Source: Conoideocrella luteorostrata
Lineage: Eukaryota > Ascomycota > Sordariomycetes > Hypocreales > Clavicipitaceae
DNA length: 64,000 bases
Assembly: GCA_032433595.1 (NCBI GenBank)
Contig: JASWJB010000090.1
Coordinates: 62,001-126,000 of the forward strand
Direction: 5' to 3'
The notes beneath the pieces are model-generated. The model worked only from the letters and a program-made list of their open reading frames with translations. It was not told the DNA's origin and searched no databases. Made by a program: the position numbers and the translations under genes. Positions 22,131 through 32,666 of this stretch are shown here, piece by piece (the first letter of the stretch is position 1; every line of letters begins with the position of its first letter).

Positions 22131-22345
22131 TGTAGGAAGCACAGGGCTTCTGATTTGACGTCAAAAGGTTCTTGTACGACGCAATAGGGGAAACCAAGTA
22201 TTAAATTCATTTGATTACGGTTATCTAGGAAAGATGAGAGAAAGAAGGTCCCTGAGCGCACCGCATATAAGAGAGGCGCGCCAGGGCGACCATGTGACTG
22301 GGCACGTGTGCGCCCGTACGCTGCGCTTGACGAGGGATTCCAACA
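22131..22345 (-). mobile_element. Solo LTR, copia-like family B
   Basis: 215 bases; on the minus strand it starts TGTTGGAATCCCTCG and ends CTGTGCTTCCTACA. It is flanked by the perfect 5-bp duplication CTAAG (22126-22130 and 22346-22350). It has a TATA-like TCTTATATGC and a CT-rich tract ending CTAGATAA, as family A does, but the sequence is otherwise different. A 3' fragment of a relative is at about 29505-29619. Confidence 0.88.
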
Positions 22346-22369
22346 CTAAGACACTCTAAGAACTGTTAG

Positions 22370-22563
22370 TGTGGGTTGCGCAGGGTTGTGCAATGATCTA
22401 TATCATCGGCTTCAAATGCAATAAATTGAATAAGTCTCTGTCTATCTAAAAGAAGAAAACAAGTCAAGGTGGGAGGCTCGATATCGCCGTATAAACATCG
22501 TGGCCGAAAGGTGACCACGTGACATGCTCATTGCTTCCTATTGTGCTTGGCGGGATTCCAACA
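22370..22563 (-). mobile_element. Solo LTR, copia-like family A, third copy
   Basis: 194 bases, same orientation as the copy at 8898-9095 and clearly the same family (shared CACGTGGTCACCTT and TTTATACGGCGATATCG on the minus strand). The flanks are GTTAG (22365-22369) and ATTAG (22564-22568), a target duplication with one substitution, suggesting an older insertion than the two copies near 7-9 kb. Confidence 0.88.
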
Positions 22564-22568
22564 ATTAG

Positions 22569-23986
22569 GTTAATTACCAAGGGGAGTTTTGGTGTTTGTA
22601 CAAATGCTTAGCGACGGTCTAAGAGAATTTCTTAGTTGAGGAGCTCTCGATGCTTCTTATACGGTGTTTTCGGTGGCCATATTTGCAATCAATGCTCCTT
22701 GAAGTTTCAGAACAGTGCGCTTCAACGGCGAAATATGCTGGACTTCTGGACATCTATGGCTTCAAGAACTCGGACTTAAACACAAGACATCATTTGTTAC
22801 TTGCTGGCTTCGACTAGTACGATGCTAGACTTGACACGAAGATGGTCGAAATTAGCTAATACGTGAAGGCGTCTTAAACATAAAGGCACGTAGATAAACA
22901 CAAAGTAAGCATAAGGGAGATGTAAGATAGTTGTATTATAGTTGTTAAATATATCTACTGCCAGGTTGGATCCGACCTTTCATGCTTTAAATCAGTTACA
23001 TGAGTGGCTTGAGTAACCCGTGCTAGCTATGGCTATCTCAACACTGTAACACTTTGCCTCTATAAGGAGCAGAGTTGTAGAGTTAGAGCTATCGTCAATG
23101 TTCTCTACCACAAGGTGAACGCGCGACTAATTATCCTTATCGTCCATGGGCAGCTGCTGAGTCGCAATAGCCCACTGGCGGCTTGCGAAGACGTTTTGCT
23201 TAAAGACATACTCCCAGAACCTGATTGTAGCCCATTTTGGCTTAATCTGGGGATCGCCCAAATCTGGGGATCGCCCAGAGTTTCTGAAGTTTGTTGCGTT
23301 ATGTGCCTTCATAAGTAGGTGAAGAAGGGCAATTTGCAACAGTGGATATTAGAAGGGATAGATGAATTTTAGTATGTTGAAGAGCGTAAGCAGTGATATT
23401 GATAGATGATCTTACTTGAATGATCCCTCTGAAGGGCATCGTAACCCTTCTTTATAGTCCTCCAGTGACCGGAAAATTCCCTAGAATTTAGTGGCCTTTG
23501 GCCTACCTTCCTTGGCATCGTGCCACCTTCTTCCACTATCGTACGAATCTAGCTAATACGAGGCATTAGTCATTTCCGAAGGTGCCACTCTAATCTCAAG
23601 AAATTTAGGGTGCATTGATTGCAGACATAATGATGTAGCTCTAGTTAGTGAGGTAGTTGATAGAAGATAAATTATGTGGTAACTTGCATTGGCACTGCTG
23701 ATCATCTAAGAGTTATTGTCGAATTTATATACATCTTTAGATTCATCTGAGGCCACGCTTCAGCCAGTTGACAATCCATTAAGCCGCGCGGATAGTGAAA
23801 CATGTCCCTGTACTGGCCGTTCTGGAAGTGGCCTTCGTTGAGGAGGCCCGGCGGTTAAATACATTTCAATAGAAATTACAGTCGTCAGTCGTGAGGAAGT
23901 GATCGGAAACAAGGGCAGGGAGTGCGAACGAGATGGTGGACTATGGTCCCGGAAATAGAAGATAGTCACATCATGTGATCTCGTAC
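22569..23986. other. Gene-free stretch between LTRs
   Basis: No supported gene. It includes an LTR-like repeat (23292-23505). Other open frames are short and without family resemblance. Confidence 0.5.
23292..23505 (+). repeat. LTR-like dispersed repeat, family C, copy 2
   Basis: Diverged copy of 19531-19724 with the same TGTTGC start, the GGGATAGATGAATTT block, CTTTATAGTCCTCCAG and the GAATTTAGTGGCC end. It is about 20 bases longer. No target duplication was found. Confidence 0.55.
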
Positions 23987-24240
23987 TGTCGGATAGAACA
24001 CTAGGAGACCTCGAAGACTAGGGAATGCCGAGAGACGAGGGAAGGCCGTAGCCTCAGTGAGGCCAAGATAAGAGGAATAGGTGCTAGAAGCAGGAAAGAA
24101 AGCAAGCATAAAAGGAAGCTTATGGACAAGAGTTTGAAGAAGGAAACAGATCATCTATCATCAATTATCATTATCATTATTCTTTCAATATACATGATTT
24201 TATTCCTTTCCACTTATCTTCCATACTGTCGCTTCCGACA
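23987..24240 (+). mobile_element. Solo LTR, family D (TGTCGGA...TCCGACA)
   Basis: 254 bases with 7-bp inverted ends TGTCGGA and TCCGACA and a perfect 5-bp target duplication CGTAC (23982-23986 and 24241-24245). A GCATAAAAGG TATA-like box lies near 24107. Its sequence is unrelated to families A and B; a gypsy-type origin is possible but not shown. Confidence 0.9.
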
Positions 24241-24245
24241 CGTAC

Positions 24246-25982
24246 CATCGTTCAGCTTATGCCTACCTTGGAGATTGAAGCTAGTGACCAATTGGACTAG
24301 GCTGGCCTTCCCCGCCCCTAGCGGAGCTAAGAATAAGAATAATTTTAATATTCTTATTTTACGTAGAATCCAGTGGAACTCAATGAATTCTATCAGACCC
24401 TTTGAAATCTCGACATTCCGTGGAATCTATCGGACGCTTCATCTGGAGTACAATAGAGGGGCTGAATCTTAGCTCGAAGCCACGATAGTTGGCCGCGACC
24501 AACAATAGGGAACTATCAAATTCAAGGACTTCAAGAAGGTTTGACGGAAATACTAGATTGACGGAATCTAGAGAGGAAATTCAGGCATAAATAGCTGATG
24601 ATTTCCTCGTCGATTAGATATAAATCAAGGACAACATTCCACTGCAAGCATCAGATCATTCGTAGCTGCCACGTCGTGACATACAACTTCATCGACACGC
24701 AGAGACGGGCCCAGCATTGACTGGTTTTGGAGCAGTTTTCAAGAATCTGTATGAGATAAAAGGTTAATGACTGTCATCCTATATTTAAGATTCATGATTC
24801 AAGGAGTTTTACCTCCGCGCCGATGTCCTTTCCTGCAGGCCCGCTACGCCGCGCTCTTGTAGTCCGCGTCATGTGTTAAGACTCGAGATGCTCGTCAGGA
24901 CGATCAGCGCCGTAAATAGCTAGAAGGTTATATCACAATGTCAGATCACAAGGTTAGGTCACAACGTCACAAGGAAACGAGGTCTGAAAAATAATATAAT
25001 TAGGTGGCTTTCAGGCTCTTCAAGAAGTTGAGAATCATCATAATATTCAGTCAATCAGTTCAATCATAAGATTAAAATCCTTCTATTCCTATTAATTTTC
25101 ACTGCCAACAAATTGCTCACAGTGCTCATAACGCAATACAATTATGCTTGTCACAATTTTTTTTCTCTTCTAATTCAGTCGTACAGTTCTTCGAAACACG
25201 TATGAGTCACTGCTATCTCTCTTTAGCTAATCCACACTACACGCTGCATAGAAAACCGTCTATTAGTCCACAAATGTAAGCAGGAGGATGGACAGGCACT
25301 CAACGTCTAATTATACAGCTATCAACACGATTTATTATATAGTATCCTGTCTTTCAAGATGCATAAAATTTGGGTGGAAACAGTCTCGGTCATTTTTGAC
25401 AAAATAGCAAATGCAAAACTCTCGCTCTAACCTTTAACCAATTTTACACCGGGAGCTTGTGGCATCGCTGACTCGTGGGATCGGAGTGGATGCGGTGTGG
25501 TAGCCAATCACCGGCAAAGAACGAGACCCGCAGTAGATCTCTTTATTGCCACGTGGCGATTATGCGTCTCGATTGTCACATTACTAGTATTAAAACTACA
25601 GTGGACTAGTTACGCAGTAGACTAATTTAACTGCTGTGGCCTGTTTGTTCTTTGCTTGGCATGAGCAACCGGTAATTTTCCGGCCCTATAAGAAAAATTT
25701 GTATCATGGAATCCACAGCAAATAACTCTCATTATTGTTTGTATCACTTCAGCTTTGTGACATTGATGTGGTGCAAATTCAGTCAAAATTGGGCTTGGGA
25801 GTATTCGTATGTGGTTAGATGCATGGAGTACAAAATTTCGCCGAGCGCGCATGCATGAAAGTTCCACAGCTGTAGGACCTTAATATTACTGCGTGTTGAT
25901 CTAGAACTTTACTTCACTGTCAGGCCCACTGAATTAAAATCACTAAAGCTGCAAAAGCATCAGTTTTCTGAATATATCTGAC
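24246..25982. other. Gene-free AT-rich stretch
   Basis: No supported gene. AATAAGAAT (24332-24340) and ATTCTTATT (24349-24357) form a small hairpin. The segment from about 24872 to 25120 has LTR-like composition (starts TGTTAAGAC, pyrimidine-rich end) but no duplication. Sequence before 25983 is the likely promoter of the next gene. Confidence 0.45.
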
Positions 25983-26786
25983 GTGACTGACATCTTAGAC
26001 AACAGCTTGATATTTAGACGTTCTGCCTGTATCATATTGATCGCCACCGTCCGAAATCTCACCATCATGAAAAGCGGCAACACGATTACGAGAACTAAAC
26101 CTAGACTTGACGATGACCTGCTCGGGGACCAAGGCGAATGTCTCGTCCTTCGTTGCAAGCAATGCCCAAAGAAAGACAGCCGCATCAGGCTCGATTTTAC
26201 TGTTGACGAAAAAAAAAAAATCTTGGTCAATGGCTTTGAGCTTTATCCTAGCCACGATGGGGACCTTGACCCGCTTATGACTGCTATTGTGGAAAATAAA
26301 GGCGTCAATGCGACAGAGACTCATGAGGAAGCCATCAACTACAAGCTAAGCATCGCAGATGTGGAAAAAGATGAAACCGAAAAAATTGAATTGATTGATA
26401 TACATTACAATATCCACAAGGTTGGCCGTGTGACGGTTAAAGAAGTTCCTACTGTGCATATGCGACTCATTAAGCTCTCGACAGAGGAGCTTTTGATCGG
26501 GATCCTATCGACGAAGGAAAAGTACGAAACTGACTGTAGCACAATGCATTGCTGGGCATACAAACTTACCCTTGGGCCCTTTCGATCGCCTGATAAGACG
26601 ATGCAACAATGTTGCAGTCAGAGTTCAAGCAAATACGGACCCGCTTATAGAGATATAAATTGGCACCGGAAGAGGATTTCGCTGGTAAACTTGCAGTTTG
26701 GGGTAGCCGCCTTTCTCTTGCTCGCTCTGTACGTTTCTCCAAATCCTGAACCATGCATATCACTAACCCGATATGCATCAGGCTAG
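25983..26786 (+). CDS. DUF7728-like fungal protein, possibly truncated
   Basis: A 267-residue open frame; the start may be the ATG at 25983 or at 26067. It carries a cysteine pair near the N-terminus (CLVLRCKQCP), ILVNGFELYP, a stretch reading LIDIHYNIHKVGRVTV and a conserved-looking VHMRLIKLSTEEL, then C-X4-C (ETDCSTMHCW). From memory this order matches a fungal secreted or membrane family annotated as DUF7728, which normally starts with a signal peptide and ends with a His-rich stretch and a membrane span. Here the signal is weak (CIILIATV), the His-rich stretch is absent and one span (GVAAFLLLALYVS) remains, so the gene may be divergent or decaying. Function unknown. Confidence 0.55.
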   Translation: MTDILDNSLIFRRSACIILIATVRNLTIMKSGNTITRTKPRLDDDLLGDQGECLVLRCKQCPKKDSRIRLDFTVDEKKKILVNGFELYPSHDGDLDPLMTAIVENKGVNATETHEEAINYKLSIADVEKDETEKIELIDIHYNIHKVGRVTVKEVPTVHMRLIKLSTEELLIGILSTKEKYETDCSTMHCWAYKLTLGPFRSPDKTMQQCCSQSSSKYGPAYRDINWHRKRISLVNLQFGVAAFLLLALYVSPNPEPCISLTRYASG

Positions 26787-28490
26787 CGATTTTTTACTCC
26801 CGAGCGACAAAATGGGGCAAGAAAATTGTGAGAGGAAGAAGGGTGCCACATTGGAATAAAGAAGCCTTTGGCAACGAAAAATAATGGACATAAATAACTT
26901 TGTAAGATACATTTCAAGCATCGATATTTAAATTTCGAAAACCAAAAGTCTAAGCTCTCACAGCCGCCAGCTTTACTTTGCCTGTAAGATAGCCTTGAAG
27001 TCCTTCTGCATTGCGTTGCGCGTAAAACCGGTGCTTGTCACAAGCGGGTACTTTTTCCTTCAGATCTTGAACTTCCACGGTCTTGTGCAGCTGATTAAGG
27101 AAGGCAGTATTACATCTTTCTCCGTTAAAGTCCCCCGGCTCGCAGGGAGCCATGACTCGGTGCAGCGTCAACTTGAAGCGGATGGTGGGAATATCGGGAG
27201 AGTATATGTCCAAGTTCCAACCTCTTTAAACTACAGTGCATGCTAATATATTGTATGTGTAGCGTTGATGCTTCGTGGCGAGACGTGTCGAGTTCCGCGA
27301 GTCCGGGGTTTGGCGGTGCAAAGCCGCGGCACTAGTCTGAATTTGGGATTTCACGGTCAATCATTGAGTGAACAAATTTCGCGGTCACAGCACATTTACT
27401 GATTTGAATTTGAGCCCCGACGTCTCGATTGATTTGTTAAGCATTACACAGGCTCATGGGTAATGTAGCTATTTACGGCACTGATCTTTCCGACCGAAAC
27501 ACTTTTCGTCTCAACGGAATGATGCTTATAGTCTCCAAGGGCTCAATTAGGCTGGCCGAGCTAGCTAAATTATGAATTAGTTGAGGTGCAACTAGTTTTT
27601 GTTGGGCATCAGTTCGTCGTCTGCATCGGGCTGCATGATGTGTCCAGTAAGCCGGCCTCAGTGGCTAGTTTTGCCGCTGGATTTCCTTCCAGGTATTCAA
27701 GGGCTGTTCTCATGCATAATTAACCTCGCTTTGGCGATTCAGGCGCCGGTTGCTGCCCCTTTCGCGGTTGACTGCTTCCAATGTTGACCATCGCCCTTGT
27801 GATGATAGGCGCCCTTAGGTGGTGTGTGATAGCACGGGCCGCTGAAGTGTCCCCGGTCTGTATCGTATTACACTGAAAATCGTAATTGGTTTGTGACGTA
27901 CTACGTGTCGTGCAGAGCAACGCGACAGGAAGGGAGACACAGCCTTAGTTGATCAAAGGTTAGGTGGTTCAGCAGGCCGTTCTGTGCCACTGGACAGGCA
28001 TCGTGCTACACGTAACAAATTGCGAATATGACACGCAACCACTGTGTACACAATCTTCTCCTATAAGCAAGCGAGAGATGAGACGCTGAAAGTGGGACGG
28101 CAGTCAGTTACTTTAGTGGACGGAAGCGAGAGACTGAGACATGAGTGGAAAATTTAGGCGTCTTTCCCGTTCTTGCAGTCATCCCCTGCTCTGCTCATAA
28201 TATCTTTCCTCACCTCGGAGTACTCCTTAAGAAATCGGTAAACGAGCGATGATTCCAATCGTGACATTCTCTGCGAAAATCTGCTCCTACTTATATAGCC
28301 AAACAACTAGTGTCCCATTCACAAGCTGATAACTTCATCATCACACCATAAGGCTATATTGTTTGTGCGGTATCTATTGGCTTCCGCTACAAGTCTTCTC
28401 CAACAGTTTGTCTGGAATGACATCGGCTATTACCTGAGTACAGACGTACGAAGAGTGCGGTCAGAGGAGCAAGTATGGAGGCTGTGAGGG
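26787..28490. other. Gene-free stretch
   Basis: A minus-strand frame at 26950-27213 (87 codons) is coding-like but unassignable and has no clear splice partner. GGAGTACTCC at 28217-28226 is a palindrome related to the recurring TACTCCGTA motif. A 40-base block at 28351-28390 matches 21911-21950. Confidence 0.4.
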
Positions 28491-28775
28491 TTACATACGG
28501 TGCTGATATTAATGCTGCAGCGTCTGAAGATTTCGGAAAGACAGTGCTACCAGCAGAAGTCGGAAGTAAAAACAGCAGGCTTGTTTAACTTTTTCTTGAC
28601 TTCGGTGCTGGTGTCAATGCTGCAGCAAATGGGATTAGTGGGAAACCGGCGCTACAAATAGCCGCCACAGTTGGAGATATTGAGCTTGTCCGGCTCCTCC
28701 TCGACTATGGCCCCGATATCAATGCCATGATCTCTGAGTATTCGGACCAACGAGGTCACGCGCTACAAGAAGCAG
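28491..28775 (+). repeat. 285-bp inverted duplicate of 20374-20658
   Basis: Gap-free counterpart of the segment at 20374-20658; see that entry for the substitution count. The copied piece spans parts of three ankyrin units, so the break points are not at repeat borders. Confidence 0.9.
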
Positions 28776-29480
28776 TTAGGGTCGAAAATGTCGAAAATGT
28801 CGAAATTGTTCGGCTACTAATTTACCACGGTGCCGATGTCACCGCTGCAGCTTTTCTTGAAAACCAACTGACTGCCCTTCAGCAAGCTGTTGGATTACAC
28901 GGGTGTGTGTGTGGACCGGATGTGTGGATACACGGGCTGTGAGAGAAAGGTTATGTGGCCTCTGGGCCTAAGGCAGGAATTCAGGACGGTATTTATAGGG
29001 GGATTTGGACGGGATCGTCAGACGAGGGATTATGCATCCATCATCTCAGTAACACAGCTCTTCCCATCAATGCAATCAAATTTGAACCTCTCGTGCCAAT
29101 TCCAACACAAGCAGCCAGACGCGGCAATAGTAAGCTTGTTCAGATTCTTATTAATCACGGCGCCGATATTAACGCGGCGGCTGCTAAGTTTACTAAACTT
29201 GGGGCGGTAGTTAAGAGCGAGAACATTGAGCTTGTCCACCTTCTTCTTGGTAATGAGGCTGATATTAATGCAGCCACGGGAGAGTCGTGGCTTAATGCCC
29301 TTCAATCTGCAATTGCGGAGGGCAATATTGAGCTTGTTCAGCTCCTTCTTCATCATGGAGCCAATATTCATGCTTCTGGTCAAGGTGAAGGCGGGAGTAC
29401 TGCCTTTCAAATAACAGCTGGAAAGGCTGAATTCTAAGCTTGTGCAGCTGCCACTTAATTATAAAGCTGATATAATGCTG
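28491..29480 (+). pseudogene. Ankyrin-repeat gene fragment, copy 2
   Basis: The plus strand holds about seven ankyrin units (for example IELVRLLLDYGPDIN, VEIVRLLIYHGADVT, SKLVQILINHGADIN, IELVHLLLGNEADIN and IELVQLLLHHGANI) spread over three frames. A TAA nonsense codon near 28586 is shared with copy 1 at 20345-21030, and frameshifts occur around 28880-29100. The locus ends in low-complexity CTT repeats leading into an LTR fragment. No translated product is expected. Confidence 0.8.
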
Positions 29481-29504
29481 TAGATAATAGGCGTTATGGG
29501 AGAA

Positions 29505-29619
29505 AACTCCTCTTCTTCTTCTTCTCTCTTAGATAAGTCACAGATGAATTGAATTGTTTTGCTTATTGTTTTGCTTCACCTTCTGGTACCAGCTACTTGA
29601 AGCCCTGTGCTTCCTACCA
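29505..29619 (+). mobile_element. LTR fragment related to family B
   Basis: The 3' half of a copia-like LTR: a CTT-rich tract ending in TTAGATAAG, GATGAATTGAATT, and the end GAAGCCCTGTGCTTCCTAC, which matches the end of the LTR at 22131-22345. The 5' half is missing or unrecognisable. Confidence 0.65.
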
Positions 29620-30472
29620 TTGCATTGCCCCGAGCGGTCATTTGCGTCCTTTCATAAGCCAGCATGCCGGCTTGGAGAAGGGCGGAGGAACAGGTTACTG
29701 ATTGATGCCGTTCTATTTCTTATATCCGCCTGTTTTCAGCATTCAATTCGCTGAGCACCAAATCAGTCTTGCCCATTGCCTACTTATACTGGAGTTCGCA
29801 TGGCAGCGATAACCGTGATCGGATAATAGAACCATACGGGTTGTGCAACGTTATTTATTGCTAACTATACCTGTTCAGTCTATGTTAATTCAGTCATTGC
29901 ATCCATCTGTTATTCGTTCATCCACCTTGGCTTTCACTGCACTGCCACAACAGACCAAATAGTGTTTTTAGCCTCTCGTGGACGCATCTCAATTCGCGAC
30001 TCTGTAGAAATAGACCTCGGCTATACCCCACCAGAAAAAATCAATCGATAACTCAATTTTGACAATATTAGACTCACAGAAATGCGTTATGCGGTGTGGC
30101 ACGAATTCGTTTTCAGTTCTATAGGATAAAGCTACCTGCAATAAAGTTCGCAATTGCGTTTGCGCTTGCCTTTACCTTTGAACTACATTAATTTACGCTT
30201 CGTAGACGCAGAAGGCTCTATGATTAAAGTTGAACTTTCACTGAAGTCAGTCAATTAGAGTTTTCCCAAAATATAACATAAGAGGAATCTCCCAACCAGG
30301 ACCATGACTTGGCTCTTTTCCAAAATCATGCTTCCTCACCAAACAATCCTATCAAAGCTGGAAATATCTCTGTTTCTCTTTATTCTCTTATCTTCACTTG
30401 TCTAATTAGCACTCATTGACACTTCATCCGCTACCACACCTTGAAAAAAACCATCGAATTCCATGATAACAA
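29620..30472. other. Intergenic, upstream of the F-box-like gene
   Basis: AT-rich sequence with no supported gene. The leader before 30473 contains a CTTTATTCTCTTATCTTC pyrimidine tract near 30377-30394. Confidence 0.5.
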
Positions 30473-31915
30473 ATGGACGTCTTTGCCAAACTCCCACCTG
30501 AGCTCCGACTCATGATCTTTGAACAATTTTCCAACTTCAGAGATGCTCAAAATCTTGCTCAGGCAGCAGAATCTATGTTCCAGCTGTTTCAGGCAAGGAA
30601 ATCGAATATTTTCCGGCTGTATATTAACACTCCGTGCGATAATAACATGATCCAGGATGCTATTGCCATTATTAGCTTCCCTCGTTTTAATGGCGAAACT
30701 AGCTTCAGACAGCATTTTGATGAGGTTGAAAAGCATTTGAAGCGGTGGGGGAAAAAACAACTTCCCGACCCCTTTGATCCAGCATCAAAAGATTCTAAAA
30801 TAATTCACAATCTAGAGAATCTTTTCCGGTGGGTTTGGCTGTACGTTGATGACTATCTATCCAAGGCAACGAGCGATTTTCTTCCCCGCGCTTACTGTCG
30901 GCTCCCAATATGGTCCTCTTTTGGTGATTCATTAACACAAGTGGAACTTCGACGAGAAGCAAGGTACATTAGGCGTGATGAATTGACAAAACGCCAGAAG
31001 TACCAGATTATCAAAGCCTTTTTGAGGTATGAGTTGCTTTGTCGCATCTATGGACCACATGGACACGACAAAAAGTTCCTCAGGCGTATCAACAATGTTG
31101 GACTGCCTAAGGACTATGATATATATGACATAATTGACGAATATGGAGAGGATTACAAGCCAAATTGTCTTCCCGATAGGCGCAAATCCCCATTCCACAT
31201 ATGGGATTGGACTATCTTAAATAGGTATGAGGGTTCCGGGACGACTTCATCATCAGACGTTCAACTACTTCCATGCATACGGGAATACCTGGGGACGCTC
31301 TATGTGGCCTATATCACAGACTATCTAACGCAATCTGCTCCTATTGCCAGTGTCACCACAGGAGGAATTAATCCAGCATTACAGCACGCATCTTCCAAAT
31401 GGGATTCCCCTCTACCCGGGGACAGCGAGATATATAATGACTTACTTCTTTACATAGGTCATGCTCATGAAGCTGCAGTATCGCTCGCTGCATCTTCTGG
31501 TCTTGACCTTGCCACCAACATTCTCATTTCAGGTATGACTGAAAATGACTTTCGCACACTTATTGATCATTTGAAAAGCCATTCTCCGCGTTATAACAGC
31601 ACTAACATTAACCGATCAATCCGTGGACGGGACGCTCCGGCCGTCATCAGAGATCAATTTCATGCAAACAATTTCATTCGTCTGTACCGACAACGCGCAT
31701 GGCCACTTCTTAAAGAATCACGCATCGGTCCTGGTCTTCCAACAGAGGATGAGTATGAAAAATTATGCGGCCCAGGACCGCTTGGAGGAAGGATAAAGTG
31801 GGGTTTGGAGAATGATAACTCGACAGGTGAGGCTATTATTCACGGGGACGGGGTGTGGACGGGACCGGTTGCTGATGAGCTGAGGGAGCCTTTTTGGAAG
31901 CAGAGATCGGTTTAG
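30473..31915 (+). CDS. F-box-like protein, fungal lineage-specific
   Basis: A 480-residue intronless frame. The N-terminus (LPPELRLMIFEQFSNFRDAQNLAQ) fits an F-box-like helix pair, the surface that recruits substrates to SCF ubiquitin ligases through Skp1. The remaining 430 residues are charged and helical without repeats or an enzymatic motif; this layout is common in expanded fungal families of unknown targets. The frame is open throughout and codon use is even, so the gene looks intact although it borders the repeat-rich block. The substrate cannot be inferred. Confidence 0.75.
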   Translation: MDVFAKLPPELRLMIFEQFSNFRDAQNLAQAAESMFQLFQARKSNIFRLYINTPCDNNMIQDAIAIISFPRFNGETSFRQHFDEVEKHLKRWGKKQLPDPFDPASKDSKIIHNLENLFRWVWLYVDDYLSKATSDFLPRAYCRLPIWSSFGDSLTQVELRREARYIRRDELTKRQKYQIIKAFLRYELLCRIYGPHGHDKKFLRRINNVGLPKDYDIYDIIDEYGEDYKPNCLPDRRKSPFHIWDWTILNRYEGSGTTSSSDVQLLPCIREYLGTLYVAYITDYLTQSAPIASVTTGGINPALQHASSKWDSPLPGDSEIYNDLLLYIGHAHEAAVSLAASSGLDLATNILISGMTENDFRTLIDHLKSHSPRYNSTNINRSIRGRDAPAVIRDQFHANNFIRLYRQRAWPLLKESRIGPGLPTEDEYEKLCGPGPLGGRIKWGLENDNSTGEAIIHGDGVWTGPVADELREPFWKQRSV

Positions 31916-32666
31916 GAGTAGTGATATGTCCGCTTGCACACTCCTTAATGCGAACTTTTTGGGAAATCACTTTCTGAACGGCACGAAAGTGCAATATAAA
32001 GAGATGTAGTGGCGGTTTAGGCGGTTCAAACGGCCAACTTTCACGTGCGTCAGCCAGACACAGATGGCGCTCTAGATTGGCCGTAACTTGTGTTGTAGAC
32101 TTATGGCTACATGGATGAGCTGTTTTCTTGTTCAATTCGGTCCTCAACATTGACGTTTACTACTCGCAGTCAGATTTGCCTAGCTACCGGCACATACATG
32201 AAGTGATGGCGATTGCTAGGATAACTTTTGTAATGTTATTGCATATTCCAGAGTAAGAGTGGATCTAATTTCCAGTAACAAGACTACTAAAGCTGCCTTC
32301 AAGTTTAACATAATTTAAAGATTAGTTGCATTATCGAATAGTAAATAATGCCGATAACTTGCAATCTCAGGCGACCCTGCGCACTTCACAACAGTAATTA
32401 AAATATCAGATAATTAAGATATAAGGTCAAAGACTAGCCACTAAAATCATTACCTGTAAAATTAAATTTTATTAAGTCAATATTATAAAGTATAATATTA
32501 GAGCTGTGCTTACTGTATAATGCCGAGTTATCATTGCGCAAAAAACATGGCAAGGGTATGTCAGAGTCATGAAGAAATGTCATAGCGCCGAATGAGCAGT
32601 CAATTGAAGTTGCTATTCCGCTACTATGCAATACCTAACTTGGACTTTGCTTCAAATAGCCTATAT
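31916..32666. other. Intergenic between convergent genes
   Basis: About 750 AT-rich bases between the F-box-like gene and the 3' end of the epoxide hydrolase gene. No supported gene. Confidence 0.55.

Noticed and set aside
24872..25120. Possible further LTR starting TGTTAAGAC or TGTGTTAAG
   Set aside because: No matching CA end with a target duplication was found, and no second copy is in the window.
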